Shown here: positions 38,187-47,697 of the stretch, one piece after another | How the letters are laid out: the number at the start of each line of letters is the position of its first letter | Position numbering within the stretch: the first letter of the stretch is position 1 | NCBI RefSeq assembly: GCF_900996235.1 | Contig: NZ_CAAJGM010000285.1 | Location: 124,001-188,000 of the forward strand | Direction of reading: 5' to 3' | Length of the DNA: 64,000 nt | Origin: Paraburkholderia sp. BCC1885 | GTDB lineage: Bacteria > Pseudomonadota > Gammaproteobacteria > Burkholderiales > Burkholderiaceae | Program-made: the position numbers and the translations under genes | Notes under the pieces: generated by a model | Told to the model about the DNA's origin: nothing | The model's database searches: none | The model's input: only the letters and a program-made list of their open reading frames with translations

Positions 38187-39401
38187 CTACCGGATCAGGC
38201 TTGTATCGGGCAGGCGCCGGGCGATTTCGGCAATCAACGTGCCGGCGAGCGCCTGCTTGCCCGCGCGCGGCAGCTTCGTCGCGCCGCCGGCTTCGAACAG
38301 GACCACTTCGTTATCGTCGAGGCCGAAAGTCAGCGGGCCCAGATTGCCGATCAGCAGCGGCACGTTCTTGCGCACGCGCTTTTGTTCGCCGTGCACGTCC
38401 AGATCACCGCTCTCCGCTGCAAAGCCGACGCAAAAGGGCGCATGCGGCAGCTTCGCCACCGAGGCGAGGATGTCCGGATTTTCGACGAAGTTGAATGCGG
38501 GCACGATGCGCCCGGCGGTCTTCTTGATCTTGTGTTCGCTCACCTGATCGACGCGCCAGTCGGCCACCGCCGCGACGCCGATGAAGATGTCGTAGTCGGG
38601 CACCGCGCGCATCACGGCGTCGTACATCTGCTGCGCGGTCTGCACGTCCTCGCGGATCACGCCCCACGGCGTTTCCAGGGCGACCGGTCCAGCAATCAGA
38701 TGCACGTCCGCGCCAGCCTGCTGCGCCGCACGCGCCAGCGCAAAGCCCATCTTGCCGCTCGAACGGTTGGTGATGCCGCGCACCGGATCCAGCGGCTCGA
38801 AGGTCGGGCCGGCGGTCAACAGCACGCGGCGGCCGGCGAGAATCTTCGGCTGAAAGAAGGAGGCGATCGCTTCGTAGGTGGCGGCGGCTTCCAGCATACG
38901 GCCGTCGCCGACCTCGCCACAGGCCTGCGGGCCGGAATCCGGGCCGAGCACCTCGATGCCGTCCGCGCGCAGTTGTGCAACGTTGCGTTGCGTGGCCGGG
39001 TTCTGCCACATCTGGCGGTTCATGGCCGGCACGACCAGCAGCGGGCAATCGCGCGCCACGCATAGCGTGGAGAGCAGGTCATCGGCCATGCCGTGCGCGA
39101 GTTTGGCGAGGAAATCGGTGGAAGCCGGCGCGATCACGATGGCGTCCGCTTCACGCGACAGATCGATATGCGCCATGTTGTTCGGCACGCGTCCGTCCCA
39201 CTGGCTGCTGTAGACCGGACGGCCCGATAACGCCTGCATGGTGACGGGCGTGATGAACTGCGTCGCCGCTTCGGTCATGACGACCTGCACGGTGGCGCCC
39301 GCCTTGGTGAGCAGGCGCGTGAGTTCGGCGATCTTGTAGCAGGCAATGCCGCCGCTCATGCCGAGGACGAGATGTTTTCCTGCGAGTTCTGCGGTTGCCA
39401 A
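38187..39401 (-). CDS. coaBC: bifunctional phosphopantothenoylcysteine decarboxylase / phosphopantothenate-cysteine ligase
   Basis: A 404-residue fusion that carries out two steps of coenzyme A synthesis. The CoaC half (1 to about 190) has LGMSGGIACYK, HIDLSREADA and the PAMNRQMW substrate clamp. The CoaB half (about 195-404) has TAGPTFEPLDPVRGITNRSSGKMG and ends in the nucleotide-binding region. The start is taken as TTG at 39401, because GGAGG sits 6 bases before it and the length then equals E. coli Dfp; the frame is open to 39488 without a better start. Confidence 0.93.
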   Translation of the reverse strand: MATAELAGKHLVLGMSGGIACYKIAELTRLLTKAGATVQVVMTEAATQFITPVTMQALSGRPVYSSQWDGRVPNNMAHIDLSREADAIVIAPASTDFLAKLAHGMADDLLSTLCVARDCPLLVVPAMNRQMWQNPATQRNVAQLRADGIEVLGPDSGPQACGEVGDGRMLEAAATYEAIASFFQPKILAGRRVLLTAGPTFEPLDPVRGITNRSSGKMGFALARAAQQAGADVHLIAGPVALETPWGVIREDVQTAQQMYDAVMRAVPDYDIFIGVAAVADWRVDQVSEHKIKKTAGRIVPAFNFVENPDILASVAKLPHAPFCVGFAAESGDLDVHGEQKRVRKNVPLLIGNLGPLTFGLDDNEVVLFEAGGATKLPRAGKQALAGTLIAEIARRLPDTSLIR

Positions 39402-39435
39402 CGAAAGCCTCCGTGACAGAGCAAAAGCAACAGCG

Positions 39436-39939
39436 TTAGCGCGAGCCGCGCACGCGCCGCAATTCGTCGAGCACGAGCAGGATCGCACCGATCGTGATCG
39501 CGCTGTCGGCGAGGTTGAACGCCGGCCAGTGCCAGGTGCCCACGTGGAAATCGAGGAAGTCGATCACGTGGCCATAAGCCAGCCGGTCGATCACGTTACC
39601 GAGCGCGCCGCCCAGAATCAGCGCGAGAGCCGCGCAGAACATCTTCTGCGAGCCGTGACGCTTGAGCAGGTAGCAGATCACCAGCGCCGCGACGATGCCC
39701 AGCGCCGTGAACGCCCAACGCTGCCAGCCGCCCGCCATGGCGAGGAAGCTGAAAGCGGCGCCGCGGTTGTACACCAGAATGAGGTTGAAAAACGGCGCCA
39801 CCGCGTGCGGCACACCGTATGCAAACACTTTCTGCACGGCGATTTTCGAGAGCTGATCGAACAGGATGACGATGAGCGCCACGCCAAGCCACGGTGCCAG
39901 CGAACCGCCGCTGGCCGGTTTCGACAGGGTTCTTGCCAT
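39436..39939 (-). CDS. lspA: lipoprotein signal peptidase
   Basis: A 167-residue inner-membrane aspartic protease that removes signal peptides from diacylated prolipoproteins. Four hydrophobic segments are seen. The catalytic aspartates are in GNVIDRLAYGHVIDFLDFH and FNLADSAI, with the NRGAAFSFL block also present. The ATG overlaps the ileS stop by one base (TAATG), so translation is coupled; the longer frame to 40302 lies within ileS. Confidence 0.96.
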   Translation of the reverse strand: MARTLSKPASGGSLAPWLGVALIVILFDQLSKIAVQKVFAYGVPHAVAPFFNLILVYNRGAAFSFLAMAGGWQRWAFTALGIVAALVICYLLKRHGSQKMFCAALALILGGALGNVIDRLAYGHVIDFLDFHVGTWHWPAFNLADSAITIGAILLVLDELRRVRGSR

Positions 39940-42776
39940 TATGCCGCGCTCCTCGTTTCGCCGCTTCCGAACAGATTGCTGAAGCACCGGCCGCACAGCG
40001 TCGGATGCTCGGCGTTCTCGCCGACGTCTGCGCGGTAGTGCCAGCAGCGTTCGCATTTGAGATATTTCGACGCCACCACGTCGACACTTTCGTCCGCTTC
40101 GCTTTCCACCTTCACGACCGTCGCCGCCGAGGTGATCAGCACGAACTTCAGGTCGGCGCCGAGGCTCGCCAGCGCATCGTGGCGCGCACCGCTCGCGCGG
40201 ATTTCGACTTCCGCCTGCAGCGATGAGCCGATCAGGTTGGCAACGCGCGCTTCTTCCAGCGCCTTTGTCACGTCGCTGCGCACCGCGCGCAACAGCGTCC
40301 ATTTGTCGAGCAAAGCCGCTGCATCCGCCACTTCCGGATACGCGTGATAGGTCTCCGTGAAGATGGTCTCGCTATTCGGCTGGAAGATCTTCCACGCTTC
40401 TTCCGCGGTGAACGACAGGAACGGCGCCATGATGCGCAGCAGTCCGTGCGCGATGTGATACAGCGCCGTCTGTGCGGCGCGACGGGCGACTGAATCCGGC
40501 GCCATGGTGTACAGACGGTCCTTCAGCACGTCGAGGTAGAAGCCGCCGAGGTCTTCCGAGCAGAACGTCTGCAGCTTGGCGACGACCGGGTGGAACTCGT
40601 ACCGGTCGTAGTGCGCGAGGATGTCCGTCTGCAGATTGGCCGACAGCGCCACCGCGTAACGGTCGATTTCCAGCCAGTCTTCCACCGGACGCGCGTTCTT
40701 CTCGAAGTCGAAGTCCGACAGGTTGGCAAGCAGGAAGCGCAGCGTGTTGCGGATACGGCGATAGCCTTCCGTCACGCGCTTGAGGATTTCCTCGGAGATG
40801 GCGAGCTCGCCCGAATAATCGGTCGAGGCGATCCACAGGCGGATGATTTCCGCGCCCAGACGGTTCGACACTTCATGCGGATCGACGCCGTTGCCGAGCG
40901 ACTTGCTCATCTTGCGGCCTTCGCCGTCGACGGTGAAGCCGTGTGTCAGCAGCGCGTTATACGGCGGCCGGCCATCGAGCATCGACGCCGTCAGCAGCGA
41001 CGAATGGAACCAGCCGCGATGCTGGTCCGAGCCTTCCAGATACAGATCAGCCGGGAATTGCAGTTCGTCCTTGTGCGAGCCGCGCAGCACGTGCCAATGC
41101 GTAGTGCCCGAATCGAACCACACGTCGAGCGTGTCGCGGTTCTTCTCGTACAGGTTGGCGTCGTCGCCGATCAGCTCGCGCGGATCGAGCGATTGCCACG
41201 CTTCGATGCCGGCCTTTTCGACGCGTTGCGCGACTTCTTCGAGCAGCTCCAGCGTGCGCGGATGCAGCTCGCCGGTTTCCTTGTGCACGAAGAACGCCAT
41301 CGGCACGCCCCATTGGCGTTGGCGCGACAGCGTCCAGTCGGGGCGGTTGGCGATCATGCTGAACAGGCGCTGCTTGCCCCACGACGGATAGAACGCTGTG
41401 TTTTCGATGCCTTCCAGTGCGGTCTCGCGCAGTGTCCTGTCGCTATCGTTCGGCTTCACGTCCATGCCGGCGAACCACTGCGACGTGGCGCGGTAGATGA
41501 TCGGCGTCTTGTGGCGCCAGCAGTGCATGTAGCTGTGCTCGAACTTTTGGGTACGCAGCAGCGTGCCGGCGGACTCCAGCGCTTCGATGACCTTCGGATT
41601 GGCCGCCCAGATCGAGAGGCCACCGAACAGCGCGAGCGATTCGATATAGCGGCCATCGCCCATGACCGGGCTGATGATGTCGGAATCGGCCATGCCGTGC
41701 GCCTTGCACGACACGAAGTCTTCCACGCCATAGGCGGGCGACGAGTGGACGATGCCGGTTCCCGTTTCCGTCGTCACATAGTCGCCGAGATACACCGGCG
41801 CCGTGCGCTTGTAGCTGGGATGCGCGGAGGCGAGCGGGTGATGGAAGCGCAGATTGGCGAGCTTCGCGCCCGTGGTGGTGGCGACCACATTGCCTTCCAG
41901 ACCGTATTGCTTCAGGCACGCTTCAACGCGTTCTTCCGCGAGGATCAGCAAGCCGCGCGGCGTATCCACCAGCGCGTAGACGATTTCCGGATGGACGTTG
42001 AGCGCCTGGTTGGCGGGAATGGTCCACGGCGTGGTGGTCCAGATCACCACGCCGCCTTCGCCGCGCGGCAAGGCGGCGAGGCCGAACGCCTGGGCGGTCT
42101 TTTCTGGCTCGGCGAAGGCAAACAGCACGTCGATGGTCGGATCGACCTTGTCCGCGTATTCGACTTCCGCCTCGGCCAGCGCCGAGCCGCAGTCGAAACA
42201 CCAGTTCACCGGCTTCAGGCCGCGGAACACATAACCTTTCTCCATGATCTTCGCGAGCGCGCGGATCTCGCCGGCTTCGTTGGCGAAGTTCATGGTCTTG
42301 TACGGATTGTCCCAGTCGCCGAGCACGCCCAGACGCCGGAAGCCGAGCTTTTGCTTTTCGATCTGTTCGCTCGCGTAGGCGCGCGCCTTCTGCATCACTT
42401 CGGCGGCGGGCAGCGATTTGCCGAACTGCTTTTCGATCTGGATTTCGATCGGCATGCCGTGGCAATCCCACCCCGGCACGTAGACCGCGTCGAAGCCCGC
42501 CAGATTGCGCGCCTTGACGATCATGTCCTTGAGGATCTTGTTCACCGCGTGGCCGAGGTGGATGTCGCCGTTCGCATACGGCGGGCCATCGTGCAGGATG
42601 AACTTCTTGCGGCCCTTGCTGGCGGCGCGGATCTTTTCGTAGATCTTGCGTTCCTGCCATTCCTTGACCCATTGCGGCTCGCGTTTGGGCAGGTCGCCAC
42701 GCATCGGGAACGGCGTGTCGAGCAGGTTGACCGGGTAGCGGGACTGCGGTTTCGAATCGGCTTTCTTGTTGCTCAT
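39939..42776 (-). CDS. ileS: isoleucyl-tRNA synthetase
   Basis: A 945-residue class I synthetase. The HIGH motif is HLGH in DIHLGHAVNK and the KMSKS motif is GRKMSKSLGN. The editing domain lies about 190-390 (IWTTTPWTIPANQ, TGTGIVHSSPAYGVEDF). A zinc-binding C-terminus follows with CERCWHYRADVG and CGRCFSNL. The start ATG at 42776 fits the family; the upstream open frame to 43061 is Arg-rich and unlike any synthetase. ileS-lspA coupling is conserved across proteobacteria. Confidence 0.97.
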   Translation of the reverse strand: MSNKKADSKPQSRYPVNLLDTPFPMRGDLPKREPQWVKEWQERKIYEKIRAASKGRKKFILHDGPPYANGDIHLGHAVNKILKDMIVKARNLAGFDAVYVPGWDCHGMPIEIQIEKQFGKSLPAAEVMQKARAYASEQIEKQKLGFRRLGVLGDWDNPYKTMNFANEAGEIRALAKIMEKGYVFRGLKPVNWCFDCGSALAEAEVEYADKVDPTIDVLFAFAEPEKTAQAFGLAALPRGEGGVVIWTTTPWTIPANQALNVHPEIVYALVDTPRGLLILAEERVEACLKQYGLEGNVVATTTGAKLANLRFHHPLASAHPSYKRTAPVYLGDYVTTETGTGIVHSSPAYGVEDFVSCKAHGMADSDIISPVMGDGRYIESLALFGGLSIWAANPKVIEALESAGTLLRTQKFEHSYMHCWRHKTPIIYRATSQWFAGMDVKPNDSDRTLRETALEGIENTAFYPSWGKQRLFSMIANRPDWTLSRQRQWGVPMAFFVHKETGELHPRTLELLEEVAQRVEKAGIEAWQSLDPRELIGDDANLYEKNRDTLDVWFDSGTTHWHVLRGSHKDELQFPADLYLEGSDQHRGWFHSSLLTASMLDGRPPYNALLTHGFTVDGEGRKMSKSLGNGVDPHEVSNRLGAEIIRLWIASTDYSGELAISEEILKRVTEGYRRIRNTLRFLLANLSDFDFEKNARPVEDWLEIDRYAVALSANLQTDILAHYDRYEFHPVVAKLQTFCSEDLGGFYLDVLKDRLYTMAPDSVARRAAQTALYHIAHGLLRIMAPFLSFTAEEAWKIFQPNSETIFTETYHAYPEVADAAALLDKWTLLRAVRSDVTKALEEARVANLIGSSLQAEVEIRASGARHDALASLGADLKFVLITSAATVVKVESEADESVDVVASKYLKCERCWHYRADVGENAEHPTLCGRCFSNLFGSGETRSAA

Positions 42777-42951
42777 GATGTGGTCGCGGTGAATTCTTTC
42801 GGTGCGCGGTAAGGGCGCAGTTTGCGCACGATGCGCGGGCGTTGGGCGCGCCCGGCAGGCATGTCGCGTGTGGCACGGACGCCCTTCGATGCGCGCGGCG
42901 ACGGGTACTTGCGGCGCCTGATGCCAAGCGCGCCGGCACGTACCGCGGCGG

Positions 42952-43947
42952 CTATCTAATTCGGTCGGTGGCTGACGTGGCGAAACCGGTGGAACGGCTG
43001 CCCGGCGTGCCGTTGCCGACAGCCGCGAACCACGCGCGCGCATTGGCGACGTCGCGCGCAATGGCGGCGGTCAGCGTTTCGAGGTCGACATACTTCTCCT
43101 CGTCGCGCAGCTTCTTCAGAAATTCGACGCGCACGAGTTTGCCATAGGCGTCGCCGTGCCAGTCGAGCAGATGCACTTCGAGCAGCACGCGGCCGGAATC
43201 GTCGACGGTGGGGCGCAAGCCGAGGCTCGCGACACCTGGCACCGGCTGCGCCTCGATGCCGTGCACGCGGACCACGAAAATCCCCGCCAGCGCCGGGCGC
43301 TTGTGGGCGATCGCCAGGTTCAGCGTGGGAAAGCCGAGGTCGCGGCCAAGCTTCATGCCGTGCACGACGTGGCCGCTGATCAGGTAGTCGCGGCCCAGAG
43401 CGGCGCGCGCCGAGTCCAGATCGCCCGCCACCAGCGCCGCACGCACGCCGGAACTGGAGATGCGCGCGCCGGACGGATCCGCGACGGTCGCCATCTGTTC
43501 CACTTCGAAGCCGTGTTGCAGGCCCGCCGCCTTGAGCGAGTCGAAGTCGCCCGCCCGCTTCGAGCCGTAGCGGAAGTCGTCGCCGATCATCACCCAGCGC
43601 GCGTGCAGGCCGTTGACGATGATCCGTTTCACGAACGCATCCGGCGACTGGCTGGCAAACGTGTGGTTGAAATGCTCGACCACGACCCGGTCGACGCCAT
43701 TGGTGCGCAAGGCTTCCAGCTTGTCGCGCAGCATCGCGATGCGCGGCGGCGCGCCCGCCGGATTGAAGAATTCACGCGGGTGCGGCTCGAAGGTCATCAC
43801 GCAGACGGGCAGGCCGCGGGCGTCGGCTGCGGCCCGCACATGGGCGAGCAAAGCCTGATGGCCGCGGTGGACACCGTCGAAATTGCCGATGGTCAGGGCG
43901 CAGGGCGCTCGGCTCTCGGCATTGGGAAGACCGCGGAAGACTCTCAC
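42952..43947 (-). CDS. ribF: bifunctional riboflavin kinase / FMN adenylyltransferase
   Basis: A 331-residue enzyme that makes FMN and FAD. The N-terminal adenylyltransferase domain has LTIGNFDGVHRGHQALL and MTFEPHPREFF. The C-terminal kinase domain has GHVVHGMKLGRDLGFPTLNL and LLEVHLLDWHGDAYGKLV. I chose GTG at 43947 (start VRVFRGLPN), because a perfect TATAAT lies at 43991-43986, which would put transcription start near the alternative TTG at 43977. Neither start has a clear ribosome site. It begins the ileS cluster and is divergent from purN. Confidence 0.92.
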   Translation of the reverse strand: MRVFRGLPNAESRAPCALTIGNFDGVHRGHQALLAHVRAAADARGLPVCVMTFEPHPREFFNPAGAPPRIAMLRDKLEALRTNGVDRVVVEHFNHTFASQSPDAFVKRIIVNGLHARWVMIGDDFRYGSKRAGDFDSLKAAGLQHGFEVEQMATVADPSGARISSSGVRAALVAGDLDSARAALGRDYLISGHVVHGMKLGRDLGFPTLNLAIAHKRPALAGIFVVRVHGIEAQPVPGVASLGLRPTVDDSGRVLLEVHLLDWHGDAYGKLVRVEFLKKLRDEEKYVDLETLTAAIARDVANARAWFAAVGNGTPGSRSTGFATSATDRIR

Positions 43948-44057
43948 AATGGCGTGTGGGGCGACTTTAAGTTGCAAAACAAACGATTATAAACGCTCAA
44001 AGCACGCCACGGCGGCGCCGCGCCGTTCCGGCGTCCCCCGAATGATAAAATCCGCGG

Positions 44058-44723
44058 ATGAAAAAACTTGTCATCCTGATTTCCGGGCGGGGCAGCAACA
44101 TGGAAGCCATCGTTCGCGCCTGTTCGCGCGAAGGCTGGCCGGCGCAGGTCGCCGCCGTGATTGCCAGCCGTCCAGACGCTGCCGGCCTCGAGTTTGCCGC
44201 GTCGCATGGTATTGCCACGGCGGTGGTCGACCACCGCCAGTTTCCCGATCGCGAGAGTTTCGACGCGGCGCTGGCACGCGAAATCGACGCTTTCGCGCCC
44301 GATCTGGTGGTGCTCGCCGGCTTCATGCGGGTGCTGACGGCTGGTTTCGTGGACCGCTACGCTGGCCGCATGCTGAACGTGCATCCGTCGCTGCTGCCGA
44401 GCTTTGCGGGCCTGAAGACGCACCAGCAGGCGCTCGACGCCGGCGTGCGTCTGCACGGCGCGTCGATCCATTTTGTCACCTCGCAACTCGATCACGGACC
44501 GATCGTGATCCAGTCGGCCGTGCCGGTGCTGCAGGGCGACGACGCCGTGGCGCTGGCCGCGCGCGTCCTCGAGACCGAACACATGATTTACCCCCGCGCG
44601 GTGCGCTGGTTCGTGGAAGGGCGCCTCGCGCTCGACGGACTGCGCGTCACGCTCACGCCGCCGGAGCCGCAATGGCTCTTTGCCGACATCAATAGCAACA
44701 GGATCGCCGGAGAGGGCGTATGA
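44058..44723 (+). CDS. purN: phosphoribosylglycinamide formyltransferase
   Basis: A 221-residue enzyme that formylates GAR with 10-formyl-tetrahydrofolate in purine synthesis. LISGRGSNMEAIV binds the ribosyl phosphate. The catalytic Asn, His and Asp lie in MLNVHPSLLPSFAGLKTH and SIHFVTSQLDHGPI. Length fits the family. The stop overlaps the start of the RsmB-like gene by 4 bp, so the two are coupled. No strong ribosome site is seen before the ATG. Confidence 0.95.
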   Translation: MKKLVILISGRGSNMEAIVRACSREGWPAQVAAVIASRPDAAGLEFAASHGIATAVVDHRQFPDRESFDAALAREIDAFAPDLVVLAGFMRVLTAGFVDRYAGRMLNVHPSLLPSFAGLKTHQQALDAGVRLHGASIHFVTSQLDHGPIVIQSAVPVLQGDDAVALAARVLETEHMIYPRAVRWFVEGRLALDGLRVTLTPPEPQWLFADINSNRIAGEGV

Positions 44724-45979
44724 GACTGCATGGATTTCTGATTGGACAAACCGAAACGCTGCTGGCGGACGTGCTGAAGCTGGCCGGCCCCGCCGACGCC
44801 GCCACCAGCCGTTTTTTCCGCGCTCACCCGAAGCTCGGGCACGGCGAGCGCGGCGTGATCGCCGAGGCCGTGTTTGCGGTGCTGCGGCGCCGGATGGAGT
44901 TCGCCCACCTGGCCGAAAGCGGCACCGGCAGCCCGGCGCGCCGCATGGCCTTGCTGGGCCTGATGCAGACGGCCGGGCGCTCGGCCTTGAAGCCGTTTCT
45001 CTCCGACACCGAGTCGAACTGGCTCGAACACGTCGCCAAGATCGACCCGGAGAGCCTGCCGCTGCGGATTCGCATGAATCTGCCGGACTGGATCTATCAG
45101 GCGCTGGCCAAGCGCTTCGAGGCCGACGAACTGGCGCAGCTCGCCGCCGCGCTGAATTACCCGGCGCCGCTGGACCTGCGCGCCAACCCGATCAAGGCGA
45201 GCCGCGACGAGGTGCTCGACGCGCTGTCGAAGGCCGGCATCGAGGCCGGCGCCACGCCGTTCGCGCCGTTCGGCGTGCGGGTGGTCGGCAAGCCGCCGCT
45301 CACCAAGCTCGACGCGTTCCAGAACGGCTGGGTCGAAGTGCAGGACGAGGGCAGCCAGTTGCTGTGCTCGCTGGTCGCACCGAAGCGCGGCGAGATGATC
45401 GTCGACTTCTGCGCCGGTGCCGGCGGCAAGACCCTGGCGCTGGGCGCGATGATGCGTTCTACCGGCCGTCTGTACGCCTTCGACATCTCCGAGCGGCGCC
45501 TCGCCAAGCTCAAGCCGCGCCTCGCGCGCAGCGGGCTGTCGAACGTCAATCCGGTGCTGATCGACAGCGAGCACGACGCCAAGATCAAGCGTCTGGCGGG
45601 CAAGATCGACCGCGTGCTGGTGGACGCGCCGTGCAGCGGCCTTGGCACGCTGCGGCGCAATCCGGACCTGAAGTGGCGCCAGTCGCCGGAATCGGTGGCC
45701 GAACTCGCGCCCAAGCAGTTGTCCATCCTGACGAGCGCCGCGCGTCTCGTGAAGGTGGGCGGGCGCCTCGTCTACGCGACTTGCAGCATCCTGGAAGCCG
45801 AAAACGAGCGCATCGTCGAGCAGTTCCTCGCCAATCATCCGGGCTTTGCGCTGGTGCCGGCGCGCGACGTGCTGGCCGAGCAGCGGGTCGAAATTGAAAT
45901 GGGCGACTATCTGTCGCTATGGCCGCACCGTCATGCCACCGACGGCTTCTTCGCCGCCGTGCTGGAGCGCAAGGCTTAA
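44720..45979 (+). CDS. RsmB/NOP-family rRNA/tRNA cytosine-5 methyltransferase
   Basis: A 419-residue SAM-dependent enzyme. An N-terminal NusB-like region (about 1-140) is followed by the Rossmann methyltransferase domain. VDFCAGAGGKTLALGAMM binds SAM; the two catalytic cysteines of this family lie in DAPCSGLGTLRRNPD and YATCSILEAENE. The target may be 16S rRNA C967 as for RsmB, but the N-terminal part is shorter and divergent, so I leave the symbol open. It is coupled to purN. Confidence 0.9.
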   Translation: MRLHGFLIGQTETLLADVLKLAGPADAATSRFFRAHPKLGHGERGVIAEAVFAVLRRRMEFAHLAESGTGSPARRMALLGLMQTAGRSALKPFLSDTESNWLEHVAKIDPESLPLRIRMNLPDWIYQALAKRFEADELAQLAAALNYPAPLDLRANPIKASRDEVLDALSKAGIEAGATPFAPFGVRVVGKPPLTKLDAFQNGWVEVQDEGSQLLCSLVAPKRGEMIVDFCAGAGGKTLALGAMMRSTGRLYAFDISERRLAKLKPRLARSGLSNVNPVLIDSEHDAKIKRLAGKIDRVLVDAPCSGLGTLRRNPDLKWRQSPESVAELAPKQLSILTSAARLVKVGGRLVYATCSILEAENERIVEQFLANHPGFALVPARDVLAEQRVEIEMGDYLSLWPHRHATDGFFAAVLERKA

Positions 45980-46005
45980 AGACGCGCCCGGGCGCCGCAG
46001 GCGAA

Positions 46006-46037
46006 GCGCGGCTGCCGTGCTGTAACGGCAGCCGCGC
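46006..46037. other. 13-bp inverted repeat between the rsmB-like gene and mscS
   Basis: GCGCGGCTGCCGT (46006-46018) pairs perfectly with ACGGCAGCCGCGC (46025-46037), loop GCTGTA. No T-tract follows on either strand. It may shape an mRNA end or limit read-through into mscS, whose ATG lies 25 bp further on. Confidence 0.6.
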
Positions 46038-46061
46038 CTCGCCAGGCGCCTCAACGAGACC

Positions 46062-47458
46062 ATGCACAACCGGATCTTCTCGCACCTGTTCGGCGACGTC
46101 GCCCACGACTTCGGCCAGCCCGTGATGCTCTGGCAGGTCGGCGTGCTGCTCGGCACGCTGGCGCTGGCGTGGCTGCTCGCCTGGCTGCTGCGGCGCAGGC
46201 TCGATCTGCGCCGCCAGACGCGCTATCAGGCGCTGCGTTTCGGCGCGGAGAGCCTTAACCGCGCGTTCTTTCCGCTGATCGGCGCCTTGCTGGTGTGGAT
46301 CGCGCAGGCGGTGGCCGGGCCGTTCATGCACACGGCGCTGCTCGAACTCGCGCTGGTGCCGCTGCTCGGCATCGGCCTGATCTATGTGCTGTTTTTCCTC
46401 GCCCGCCGCGTGTTCGCGAGCCATGGCGAGGCGCATACGTGGCTTTTCCTCGGCGAGAAAATCGTCTCGCTGATCGTCTGGATCGGCATGGTGCTCACGG
46501 TGATGGGCATTCAGGACGACGTGCTCGACTGGATGGCGAGCGTCCACTTCCGCGTCGCCAACGCGCATATGACGCTGCTGTCGCTCTCCACCGGCCTGCT
46601 GTGGGTCTGCGTGACGATGGTGGTGGCCATGTGGCTCGGCTCGGCGTTCGAGGAGCGTCTTGTGCGCTCGCGCACGCTCGACGCCAACCTGAAAGTGGTG
46701 GTCGCGCGGGTCGGGCGCGCGCTGTTCATGCTGGCGGCGGTGCTAATCAGCCTGTCGCTGGTGGGCATCGATATCACGGTGCTGGGCGTGTTTGGCGGCG
46801 CGCTGGGTGTCGGGCTCGGCTTCGGGCTGCAGAAGATCGCCAGCAACTATGTGTCGGGCTCGGCTTCGGGCTGCAGAAGATCGCCAGCAACTATGTGTCG
46901 GGCTTCATTATCCTGATCGACCGTTCGTTGCGGATCGGCGACACCATCAACACCGGCGGCCTGCAGGGCATGGTCACGCAGATCCGCACGCGCTACACGG
47001 TCGTGCGCGGCCTCGACGGCATCGAAACGCTGATTCCGAACGAAAAGCTGATCACCGATGTCGTACAGAACCAGTCGTCCTATCTGACGCGCGGCTACGC
47101 GAAGATCGCGGTGCAGGTGGCCTATGCATCGGACGTCGATCAGGCGATGGCGTTGCTCGCCACGGCGGCGCAAGGCGTGGAGCGGGTGCTGCAGGAGCCG
47201 GCGCCGACGCCTTATCTGATCGGTTTTGGACCCGACGGCATCAACCTGGAACTGGGTTTCTGGATCGAGGACGCGGCGACGGGGACCTCCGGCGTGCGCT
47301 CGACGATCAATCGCAATATCTGGCGCCTGTTCGGCGAACACGGCATTGCGATGCCCTACGCGCAACGCGAGGTGCGAATTGTCGGCGCGGGCGACATACT
47401 GTCGCGTCCGGTAAATCTGACCGGCGACGCCGTCAACGAGCCCGGCAGCGCCGCCTGA
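46062..47458 (+). pseudogene. MscS-family mechanosensitive channel, frameshifted by a 44-bp tandem duplication
   Basis: The reading frame from 46062 gives about six hydrophobic segments and reaches the channel-lining helix (GGALGVGLGFGLQKIASNYVSG). It then enters a second copy of 44 bp, changes frame, and ends at 46916. The second frame resumes at VSGFIILIDRSLRIGDTI and runs to 47458 with the beta and alpha/beta domains (GMVTQIRTRYTVVRGLDGIETLIPNE). Removing one 44-bp copy restores a single frame of 450 residues, the normal size of such channels. As written, the product lacks the cytoplasmic vestibule and should be non-functional. The rest shows no decay, so the event is recent, reversible, or a sequence error. 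Confidence 0.88.
46816..46903 (+). repeat. 44-bp perfect tandem duplication inside mscS
   Basis: 46816-46859 and 46860-46903 are identical. The 9-bp sequence GTGTCGGGC occurs at 46807, 46851 and 46895, so the original single copy was bounded by short direct repeats that could promote slipped-strand duplication or its reversal. Confidence 0.95.
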
Positions 47459-47697
47459 CGCGGCTGCGGCGCTTTCCACATGCAGTAAAAAAAGCCTGTC
47501 AGCGTGTTTGTCCCAGGTTGATGCGCTACAAAAAATCCCCAATTGTTACAAACACTTGGAACGGTTCGCGTAGAATAACGTCCAATCTGTCCGTATGCTT
47601 TCACTTTCTTGACACCGCGTTTTTGGTTAGTCTTCTGGTTGTTCGTTACGTGTTGTCTTTTGGTGTCCTGTCACTCTCGTTCCACAGGTAAACTGCC

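Noticed and set aside
40590..42812. 740-codon open frame opposite ileS
   Set aside because: Same reason: the ileS frame carries all synthetase motifs and the antisense frame none.
47609..47637. TTGACA as the desaturase promoter
   Set aside because: No acceptable -10 element follows at 16-18 bp.
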